Below, piece by piece: positions 1-12,100 of a DNA stretch of 64,000 bases (position 1 is the first letter of the stretch; every line of letters starts with the position of its first letter). The stretch is from Echinarachnius parma (Eukaryota; Echinodermata; Echinoidea; Clypeasteroida; Echinarachniidae), in contig JBAMJV010001353.1 of the NCBI GenBank assembly GCA_037951105.1, positions 269,667-333,666 of the forward strand. Direction: 5' to 3'. The position numbers and the translations under genes are program-made. The notes beneath the pieces are model-generated. The model was not told the origin of the DNA. It saw only the letters and a list, made by a program, of their open reading frames with translations, and searched no databases.

Positions 1-63
1 TGGTCATGTATATGATAGATGGGGATACGAGTGGACTGCCACTGACGATCAATGAAAATACAG
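1..63 (+). CDS. Cadherin exon copy 1 (3' part)
   Basis: The 3' part of an EC exon cut by the window edge. It reads MYMIDGDTSGLPLTINENT and ends at ACAG|GTAATG in phase 1. It is nearly identical to exon 147-247 and could be its mutually exclusive partner. Confidence 0.6.
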
Positions 64-3000
64 GTAATGCCATTTTCATGAATTGTAGAATAAAACAAAT
101 AAAATGATTGAACGTTATCTTTTACTGGTTTGCCAATCCCTGGCAGCATTGTAACCTTTGATCCAGACGCAGGCCTCAATGGAATGGTCATGTATGTCAT
201 AGATGGGGATACGAGTGGACTGCCACTAACTATCAATGAAAATACAGGTATGGCATGCCTTAATTAATGAAAAAGGAATAGTTAAAAAATGCTATTTTAT
301 GGGTATATCATACATAACAGCCTTGGATATAGATGCAGGCCTCAACAGAATGCTCACGTATGTGATAGATGATGATACGACTGGTCTGCCATTGATGATC
401 AATGTACGGTTATGGCTGAAAGTGTTAATGTTTATGTAATTCCACTTCAATCACAATTTGTGTGTGGTTCAATCAATGACAACTTATGGCTTATTTCATC
501 CAGATGGGTCACATATTCATATTATGACTTTAATAATATCTATATAAGATGTGAAATGACTCTTGGTATTTGAGAATACTGGGTACAAATTTGTTAATAA
601 TTACAACATGACTTTTAATTGTTGGAGGGCTGATATTTTTTTTTTGGCAAAGGATAAACAAAGTAACTTGATATTTGGGTACGTTAATCTGCTCCTTGCT
701 GGATTTTGCAATCTAAGTATAACTTTCTAGTATAACGCCCCCCATTCAAGAGTATTTGTGGCTTATTGGGTTGAACATCAGTATAGCAATCCGGAGGTCT
801 TGGTTTCGATTCCCAGCAAAGTCTTTTTTTTCAATCATTCTAAATATTAATAGTCAGTTTCCTCTGTGTTTGAATAAAATAACTATTTTGATGCGCAGAG
901 AAATGAATTAAAAAAAAGAAGGCTGATTGCTGTCAAAGAGATTTATCTATGGAGAATGTGTACTATACTACAATCAATCAACTTTAGATATTTTTCCCCT
1001 CTGCCTATGGGAACCTATGTAGCATGTATTCTTTGGCAAACTTTTTAAAAAAGGGGTGAAGAGTTAATTTTGATGTTAATATTTACATTTAATCCACACA
1101 GGTCAGCTGACCCTCCTACAAAACGTGGACCGAGAAACACAGCCCTGGGTCAACTTCACGCTCCTGGCCGTTGACAAGGGGACACCATCCATGACCACCA
1201 GCATACCGGTCCACATCGAGATCGTCGACATCAACGACAACAACCCCGTCTTCAGGTTGCAGGAATACAAGGCCGAGATCAAGGAAAGCGCCACCATTGG
1301 CTCGTTTGTGTACAACCTCAACGCATCAGACCTGGATATTGGAGGGAACGGACGTGTTACGTACAGCCTTGGTGGGGGGAACGGGAAGTTTACCATTGAC
1401 CCAAATACTGTGAGTAATTTTATCTGGATCATTTTGTTATAGGTGGCATTTAATCATAATTCACATCTTGACTGTATATGTAAGGGACAAAACTAGAGAC
1501 TCATCGCAATATTTGCTTCTTGTAAAGATATGGTTAATTACTAAGCTGTAATTATATGGTCTTATTCTTTCATTATCCTTTAATTAACACAGAAGTAGCA
1601 GTTAGCACAATCAATACTAGAACTATGAATGTATATATATAGGGTTGTTTATTTAATCCATTGTAATGAATTAATGAATACAAAATATGTTTTTCTGTTC
1701 ATTCTCAGAGTGGTAATGCTAGTTGTTAATAATTTCATCTTCATTTAATTATTTACTGCCTTTTTTTTTCTTTATTCAGGAGTGATAATCCTTCTGGACA
1801 GACTCATCTTATTCTATGTGTTTTTCTTTTATTATCTTCTCAGGGAGTGATAACTCTTCTGCAGCCAGTTGATAAAGGAACCCAAACAGACCACATCCCG
1901 ACTGTGTTTACATAGAGAGTTATCACAAGTTTTGCATCTTGTAAAGCAAGGATTTTAATACTAAGCCGTAATCATGTGGTCTTATTCTTTCATTATTTTC
2001 TCAGGGAGTGATAACCTTACTGCAGACAGTGGACAAGGAAACCCAGGCAGAGCACATCCTCACTGTGTTTGCCAAGGACAACCCTGGCGATTCAGAGGAT
2101 AGTCGTACCGGATCAACAACTGTAAGTTCCTTTACTGCACCACTTTAGAGACTATGATACAAGGTGTTCCAGCAGAACAAATGTTTCTTTTTTTGGGGGA
2201 AAAGACAACCTAGAAGATAGTAGAACAGTGTCTACCATAGTTCGCTGCCCGAACCGCCTGCACATTGCGAGCTCAGCTCAGCCAATAGCTGCCGTTATCG
2301 CTCACTCAGCTGATAGCTGCCGTATGTAATATTAGAACCTGCAGACGGTTCGGTCGATTATGTATCTTTTCCTCCGCGAAACGTAAGCATAATGTTAATT
2401 AGCTGGCAACTAGCCAAACGTGATTGGCTGCGGGCATTATGACGTAGCGCGATGAGTGTGGCAATCGTATACAAAATGCTGCTTGCTCATGAATAATGAT
2501 TGACGTGCGCTGCGAAGCGGGGATTTTTTCCACGCCCAATCCCAACAAAATCGTCAGGACGTGGTTTTGGAGCTAGGAAAGGGGAATTACGGACGTAACG
2601 ATAGTAGCGTTAGCGCCCGTTTAGCTCTGAGTGGTGTGCATATGTAGGTGGTGTGTGTTCACAAATCACGTCCTGAATCTGGACTATGTCTACCACTGTA
2701 AGTCATTAAAATTAAAAAAAACCTTCAAACGCATGTAGTAGTCATAAAGCTATTGACCCATCCAGACCTTTTATAATCATGAAAACTTTGAAGCACATGA
2801 ATATACATGTATTAAACGCATTTTGTTAGAATTTACGCATGGATTGAACAAAACTTGTAAGTCATTTATACTGCATGTATCTTGTGGGAACTTAAATTGT
2901 GATTAAATCATACACAACATGTTATTTCTTATTCTTACAGCTGACTGTAAAGGTACTGGACGTCAATGAATTCCCACCAGTGGTCGTTCCCCCAATCTTT

Positions 3001-3137
3001 ACCATCAACGAGGGCGGGAGTGCGGGTCAGTCTGTTGGTGTTATCGATGCGTATGACCCCGATCTACCGGACAACCCAAACCAAACCCTCTACTACGTCA
3101 TTGTCAACTCACAGCCTGGAGGTATGTTTGTTTGTTA

Positions 3138-3184
<47 letters not shown>

Positions 3185-6100
3185 TGTGTGTCTGTCTGTG
3201 AGTCCATTAGTGCCAGTGGTCAGTCCCCCTATCTTCACCATCAGTGAGGGGGGCATTGCCAGTAAGTCTGTTGGTGTTATTGATGCGTATGACTCTGATC
3301 AACGGGATAACCCAAACCAATCTCTGTACTACATCACCGTCAACTCACAGCTTGGAGGTATGTTTGTGTGTGTGTGTTAGTTTGTTAGTCTATCTGTCTG
3401 TCTGTGTGTGTCTATGTGCCTTTGGGTGTGTCCCTTTATTATTATCATCAGCTCACTTCCTAAATGAATGGTGCATGTTTCTCTGTGTGTAGTTTCATGT
3501 GTGTCTGTCATGGATATTTTGTCTATGAATGTTTGTACATGTCTAGCTGTTTGTATTTTTGTGTCTGTTGTACACATACATGTAGGCTACATGTATTTGT
3601 TCTATTCAAATTGAAGTCATATTTTTTCTTTGTATGTCGCTTTACTTGACAGTTGGCAGTACACTGTTCACTATCAACAATGTAACAGGAGAGATCACAA
3701 CCACTCAGCCTTTAGACAGGGATAATGGTATCCATCCAGCCATTGTCAACCTGGACATCATTGTAAGTAATACATAATCATGACATGATTTTGCTGTTGG
3801 GTGAAAACCTCACTTTGACGGCCTGAACTGCGGTGTGATTTCTGAGCTCTAAAGCCTGCATCCAGTAGATTTTTAGCAGGGTTGGCACTTTCTTATCACT
3901 AGCCCCTCTCTCTGTGATAGCACTGGGCCTCGGGGGGGGGGGGGGGGGAGGGGGGCAGTTAACACAGCTGGAATTGTTGACAGTAGTGATAAAACTGTAA
4001 GAAACTGATAAGAATGTGACCGAGTTGATTACCACGATGGTGGAAATCAAACTAACGACAGAATCACCTAATGTGGCAACTAAAGGGATCTAGTAACATT
4101 GCTATTAAGTTACAAAAGTTATAAAGATATTTATGATTGAAGTGTTTGGATTTGTGAATACAAAGTTAGGGCAATGAGTTAGCAAATGTTGCATTTTCGC
4201 TCAATACTTGACAGTGATTTACCACATATTTGCACACATCACTCATCAACATCAACAGGATCTCAATGACAATGGGCCCTCACCTCGAGTATGCTATGAA
4301 GTTCCTGTCCGGATGGAAAGCTCCTACATTTATAGATTCTTTGTAGTACGCATACATGTACCTCAATTAACAATTAATCATCATCAATTCTTTTCTTTTC
4401 CTTCAGGTTTATGATAGAGGTGATCCGGACCTTGCTACATCTGTCACTGCCATCATCAACATACAGGACCTCAACGATAATGGACCCTCGTTCAACGGGT
4501 CTTACCTAGTACCTGTAGGGGAAGGGTCGTCCACTGGTGAGGTCATCGAAACTGTCATCGCCGTTGACCCTGATGGAAACAGCAACCTTAGGTACCAGAT
4601 CATCGGAGGAAACATCAATGGAACATTCATCATCGATGGTAAAGTTGGATCTCCTAATCTTTACCCTCGCCATAGCCACACACTTACATTGTAGGCAGAG
4701 TTTTACATTAATTTTGTTTTTGTCGAGGGGAGATGAACAAATAGATCGTACCTCATGAAAGTTAATCTTATACCATATTAATTACACCATAATTACATGA
4801 CTGTACTTCATCCTATTATGTAATTAGGTAACAATGGTGAGATAAGACTGGTCAAACCGCTGGACTACAAGACTGACTGACAGTTGAAATGACCAATGAA
4901 GGGAGGGCAGTTATCATAAACAATTTGTGTTCCCAAAAATTGACTGGTTCGAAGTAACGGTAAAAATGTAATTACCGTAAATCTCTGTGTATAAGACGCA
5001 CTCGTGTATAAAACGCACCCCCAACTTTCACAGAAAAATTAAAGAAAAAAAATAAAGAAAAAAAACAACTGTGTATTACCATGATTTATTAACAGGTAAC
5101 AATGGTGAGATAAGACTGGTCAAGCCGTTGGACTATGAGAAAATCACCAGCTACAATCTGACCGTTCGAGTGACCGATGAAGGAGGACAGTCGGCCGTTA
5201 CGTACGTGGTCATCCCGGTCACGGACGCTAACGACAACAACCCGACGTTCATCCAGAATCCTTACAGCTTCCTTGTGACTGAGAATGGACCTTCAGGTAA
5301 TTCCCTAGGTTCTAACTTTGACTTCTATAACATGACTTTAAAGATTGATATTTGAGACTTCAATAACACTGCTATATTTTGCATAAATGTGATGAAGAAA
5401 CAATCAACCCTTTCAAGTTCTCGGTTCAATACAATACAATTACCTTATTTCTGCATTGAAATTCCCTTTTTGGTCTATATTACAGCTGGAGTTTGTATTC
5501 AAAATAACTGCTCATTCATGGGCGTAGATACTTACATGCACGTAATACCTATTCATCAGGGGGGGATGAATGAATAGATCATCCCCCCCTGATGAATAGG
5601 TATCAATGACAGATCTACCCCCATGTGCTCATTCATGGTCTTGGGGCACTGCTTTCATCTTGCCTCCTATTCACACATTCTCTACAGACCACACTCAAAC
5701 TCCCTTGTCCCATGTTATATAACAGCTTCTTTGTGTGTATTCCCTCCAATCCCAGCCAAGTTTGATTGGCCACTCACATCCTCTCCACTGTTATGTCTCC
5801 GCCCCCTTTCTCAGCTGTATGTATACATGTGTACCTACAGTACATGTATATGTATGTCTATATATTATTATGTTCTTTATGTATCATCGTCATTTAGACT
5901 CTGAGGAAGATTCTGTTAGGGTAAAAAATTCAGGCCCTATATTGACTCTAAAAAATATCTATGATAACAGTAGATTAGATTGACATGGCAAATTAATTGC
6001 ATTGTGACATTGTTCAGTGCCAAAACGCACTATTATTCTGTGTAATGTTGAGGTTTTGTCTCCGTCAAACAGGTGCTCCGGTTGGCGTGGTAACAGCCGA

Positions 6101-9100
6101 GGATAAGGACATCGACCCTCGATACAGCAGCATCATCTACACCATCGTATCGGGAGACAACAACGGTTACTTCATCATCAACAGAACAACAGGCATCATT
6201 ACAACATCGACATCGCTGGACCGTGAGGAGATTGCCGAATACGCATTGGTCGTCGGGGCTTACAATCCCGAGCCTATTGGCGGCTTTACCGGAACAACCA
6301 TCGTAAGTTTGCCATCCTCTTTTTTTTCTAACCGTGTGATTGGTCGAAATGTGGTTGCGTGTCACTTCATAACCAACACACCAGCAGGAATCATCACAAC
6401 ATTGACTGCTGGACTGGGAGCAGATAGGCGAATACACTCTTGTTGTTGGAGGTTATAATCCTGTGGCTGTTACTGTGGCTTTACGGAAACTACTACCATT
6501 GTTGTGATATAATACAAGTAGACACACAGGTACATGTATTAGTTGGAAGCTTACTTTATTAACTGCTTGTATATTGATGGCCCGGCTCATACAATGCCTG
6601 GTTCCTTGATATTTTATATCAATGCCTGTGTGGTAATTCACCTGAGATGGCGCTTTTCTATTTATGATATACATGTATTATACTACTTGAGTTCACTCAT
6701 TACAACTATAAGTTGCCAGGTTGTTATCTTTCTAATGATCATTGTAATATGAACGGTTGTCATTAGGGGTGCATTACACAGTCAATATACTGTGTACAAA
6801 TGCTTAGTATAATCTTTACTTTGGATTGAGCAAAAGTAAAACCCGAAATAGATTAAATAAATGGGAAGGAAAAAAGTAAAAATGTGGCATATCATTGTAA
6901 TATAACTATGACTTGGACAATGATTCCATTTTCCTCATCAAACAATAGGTAGACGTGGCAAGTTAGAGCGATCGAGATAACAGTTTGGATATTATTTTGT
7001 TATTTTTTCTTTTCTGCATAGGTCAACATCACAATACAAGACTTGAATGACAACACGCCCATCTTTGATCGGAATCCCTACACGACTCAGTTGACCTCCA
7101 GTACAGGTGTGATACAGGTCCATGCAGAAGATAGAGATGAAGGAGCGAATGGCATCATCAGATATGAGATAGTTTCTGGCAATGAGAATAGTAAGATTTG
7201 TATTGTTTTATTCAAACTTAATGTTCTTTCCTGTTCCCATTAACAGCTTTTGTAATTTCATGTGTAATGTTTTCCACTTGCCCTTATCCACTCCACCATG
7301 TTCATAGTTGTCATCCAGTCTGACAATAGTTATAACCGCGGTCAATGCTCTTGAGTCTCTCTGATCAACAGTAACCCTTTTCCCTTTTCCACATAGAGTG
7401 GTGAAGTGTGATGTCATAAATGATGTCATAAATATTCTTTTAATAATATTCAAATTTGGACTTCATTTTCAGAAAGAGCATAACAAATACTGTCCAAATA
7501 CCGAAAATCAAAGGAATAGGTTACATATTGGCTGAGATATGCACATCCGAATGATTTTTGTTGTCAATGGGCAATCAGTGTTGTGCACTACATGTATTTC
7601 CTAAATTTAGAAACCAGTGCACTATTATCACTGATTGCTCATTGAAGTAAAATTCATTCTGATGGGCATATCTCAGCCAATACGTAACCAATTTCTTTGA
7701 TTTTCGGGATTTGGACATTATTTGTTATGCTCTTTCTGAAAAAGTCCAAATTTGAAAATTTGAAAAAAGTGTTTTTATGACGTCATTGCTTCTGTACTCT
7801 ATACATGTATCTTTGTGCACATGTTGAAACTGTTGTTTACTTCAGAATCTGAATTTGTTTCCTTCAATTGTTTGCCTCATTATCTCCTCCCTAGATCTGT
7901 TCAGTATTTGCCATATATCATTTTTCTCCAACTGCTTGCCTCTTCAACTTCACCTAGATCTATTAATAAGAATAATAATAATATATATTTATATAGCGCA
8001 TAATAGTCAAAATTACTCTCTATGCGCTTTACATACTAAATTAAATAAACAAAATATATTACATCCTACAAATACAACATTTACAAAAAATGATACAATT
8101 AAGGAAAAGATAAATTACAATACAGCCTATTAACAAAAAAAATACGTTTTTAAGGACTTCACAAAACAATCTATAATTGTTATGTCTCTCAATTTTTGGG
8201 GAAGCTCATTCCATAACATAGGTGCTACTGTTACAAAATGCACAAAATATTACATTTCTTTTATTGTTTGCCCCTTCAACCTCACCCTAGATCTCTTTCA
8301 AATCGATGCCCAGAGTGGAGACATCAGTCTGGTCAATGCTCTCGACTCCCCTGTGATCAACAACTACACGCTGGTGGTCGTGGCTCGAGATCTTGGCAAT
8401 CCCTCTCTTCAGAGCAACACGTCGGTGTTCATCGACATCAACTACCTGGGGGAGAACACAGCACCTGTATTTGTACGCCCCACCCTGGGGCAACTCGTCC
8501 CTATAACAGAGGTGAGAGATGGCTATTCAAACTGTTATATTTGAGCCCCTCCTGCCACCCCACCCTCTCTATCTCTTACCTATGCTGTAGTCTATAAGGT
8601 TCAAGAGGGTATACCAACAGTCCCGTTTATGACTATACCCAAGAAAGAATCATACAGTCCTTTTCTTGACTGTCCAATCGCTCCCTTTCATACAATGTGC
8701 TACCTTTATTGTTTCTATTCATTTCACTTCTTATACATAAATGAAGTGAAGAATGTTTTTTTTAATCAATATGTGAAATTTGTGGCTTATTTCTTATGAA
8801 ATATTGTCCGGTACGTAACAAAACTTTCTGCGCACTGTTCATGAAAAAGGGCTCATTATCTGAGCATTACTTCACTGGTAAACTATAATAAAGCAGTTAA
8901 CTCTAACCCCTTTTTCAGAAGATAACTGGAGGAATTGATCTATCTCAATAATTAATGAAATTGTATGTTTGTTGTTACTTCTTACACAGAACAACAATCC
9001 TGGTATTGCCATCTTCAATGCCTTTGCTGTCGATGCTGGTTTTGGTAATAATGGCATCGTGGACTACAGTTTTCTGCCGACTGGCGACTACGAGTCGTTT

Positions 9101-12100
9101 GCAATTGATCCTCAAACTGGCAACATCACCATCCTTGTTTCTGCAGACAGAGAGATGAAGGAGTCATACACGGTACAAGCAAATAATTGTTTAGTGTTTT
9201 TGAGAAAAAATAAAGTTATGTTTGATCTATCTTATCAATAAAATCAATTGTTGTTCCTTTTTGCAGCACACAAAATACAGAGTAAAATTGATCTTTTTGC
9301 CTTGCGTTGTCAAATACTTGATATTTCTACTATTTCCTCAGCCACTGTTAGATACAAATGTACATGGTTCCACATGTCTACCTGATTCCATCTATCAATG
9401 AACCTTGTGATAAACTTATCATTGCATATAATTGTCAAATTATTTGTTTATGTATCAATTTTGTTTGGATCTAGACATTATTTGATCAAGTTGAAGAAAA
9501 AAGGTTGTAATAGGCTTAAATTCCAGTATATATTTTTCTTTACATTATACTTTCATGCAGTTGACGGTGGTTGCTATGGACCAAGGGAATCCCAGTCTCT
9601 TGACAGTGCAGATCTTCATTGTCCAGGTCTTGGATCTGAATGATGATGATTCCTATTTGTCAATATTGTAAAATTATTTTTTATGTTGTACATATTTAGT
9701 TGACAGTGGTTGCTACCGACCGAGGGAACCCTCGTCTGTCAACGGAGCAGATCTTTGTCGTCCGGGTCCTGGATCAGGATGATAATGATCCCTACTTCGC
9801 AAGACCAGACGTAAGTTTATTTTAAAAATCTCATCTTACTGTGATATCATTCTGTGTAATTGTTATGACTGTTAACACACACTACAGCCATGTTAAAGTT
9901 CAGCTTGTACATTTTGTTAAATGATAACAATAAGCTCTTGAAGTTTCCGGTACAAGTGATAATAGTATCTCAAGCAATGAAGAGTGAAATATTTTTACAA
10001 GTAAAAAGATACACATCCCGCCAATTATAAAGTTGCACATTTATACTTTCATGCGATGCTATTTTGCCAATAATTATAATGACACATTGAATTTATAGTG
10101 AGAAATACCATTGGAGAACAGTGTAGGCCTATAGAAGAGAAGGAGGGTTTTGGGGGCAGTAGTATAAGAATAAATAATTTAAGGAGTGAAGTAAGAGAAA
10201 GTGTGAGAAGACGATTATTGTTGAAGTTCTTAACCCCTTCAGGACTATTTCCAAAAATACTCGGGCAGGAGTCTATTGAGAATGCATGTTATAGCAAAAT
10301 ACTCTGGCAAGAGTCTATTGAGAATGCATGTTATAGCAAAATACTCGGGCAGGAGTCTATTGAGAATGCATGTTATACCAAAATACTCAGGCAGGAGTCT
10401 ATTGAGAATGCATGTTATAGCAAAATACTCGGGCAGGAGTCTATTGAGAATGCATGTTATACCAAACATACTCGGGCAGGAGTCTATTGAGAATGCATGT
10501 TATACCAAACATACTCGGGCAGGAGTCTATTGAGAATGCATGTTATACCAAACATACTCGGGCAGGAGTCTATTGAGAATGCATGTTATACCAAACATAC
10601 TCGGGCAGGAGTCTATTGAGAATGCATGTTATACCAAACATACTCGGGCAGGAGTCTATTGAGAATGCATGTTATACCAAACATACTCGGGCAGGAGTCT
10701 ATTGAGAATGCATGTTATACCAATACTCGGGCAGGAGTCTATTGAGAATGCATGTTATAGCAAAATACTCGGGCAGGAGTCTATTGAGAATGCATGTTAT
10801 AGCAAACATACTCGGGCAGGAGTCTATTGAGAATGCATGTTATAGCAAACATACTCGGGCAGGAGTCTATTGAGAATGCATGTTATAGCAAAATACTCGG
10901 GCAGGAGTCTATTGAGAATGCATGTTATACCAAAATACTCGGGCAGGAGTCTATTGAGAATGCATGTTATAGCAAAATACTCGGGCAGGAGTCTATTGAG
11001 AATGCATGTTATACCAAAATACTCGGGCAGGAGTCTATTGAGAATGCATGTTATAGCAAAATACTCGGGCAGGAGTCTATTGAGAATGCATGTTATAGCA
11101 AAATACTCGGGCAGGAGTCTATTGAGAATGCATGTTATACCAAAATACTCGGGCAGGAGTCTATTGAGAATGCATGTTATACCAAAATACTCGGGCAGGA
11201 GTCTATTGAGAATGCATGTTATACCAAAATACTCGGGCAGGAGTCTATTGAGAATGCATGTTATACCAAAATACTCGGGCAGGAGTCTATTGAGAATGCA
11301 TGTTATAGCAAAATACTCGGGCAGGAGTCTATTGAGAATGCATGTTATACCAAAATACTCGGGCAGGAGTCTATTGAGAATGCATGTTATACCAAAATAC
11401 TCGGGCAGGAGTCTATTGAGAATGCATGTTATACCAAAATACTCGGGCAGGAGTCTATTGAGAATGCATGTTATACCAACATTAGTCCGTCGAGAAGGGG
11501 TTAAAAGACCTTAAAGTGAGGCCTGTAAAGTGTCTAACTCCACGAAAATTACTTGGAGCTTCCTCGTTTCTCTTCTACCATGTTGTTTAGCTTATGGTAT
11601 TAAGAGAAGAATGAAATAGGGTTAGATTTTTTCAAATGCCCCTTTAGTGTGACGATATCTATCATTCAGCTCAAAAGCGTTAACAAACGGTCATAAACCT
11701 CATAAACATCCGTTGTAAAAGCTGAAGCATATTTTCGCTTTTTTAACCAGGAAAGCGGTGTTCTGTTTCAATGAAACTTTCATACATCATTTGGACATAT
11801 CTTACAATGATTTTGGTACAGGATTGAAGTCTCAAATGTCATTTTGGGCAATATCTGACACTTTACAGGCCTCACTTTAATTGAAAAAACGTTGGTTGAA
11901 GAGGGTGAATACAATTATACTAAAAGTGTAATGTTCTTTTTCTTCACAGGGCATTGACTACCCAGTGCTGCAGAACCTAAATGTGTTTGAGAATGCTAAC
12001 TTCAGTGACCTTGTGGGCTTTGTCACCCCTGCCATCGATGTGGACTTGGGAGCAAATGGAGATATCTACTATTTCATTGTTGGTAAGAACATAACTATAA

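Noticed and set aside
10253..11481. CRISPR-like regular repeat array
   Set aside because: Repeats are contiguous with no unique spacers, and the genome is eukaryotic.
10253..11504. Long ORFs of KILGQESIENACY repeats
   Set aside because: They arise because the 42-bp minisatellite unit is a multiple of three; other frames and the opposite strand are open as well, and 43-bp units break the frame. No splice sites or conservation signal.
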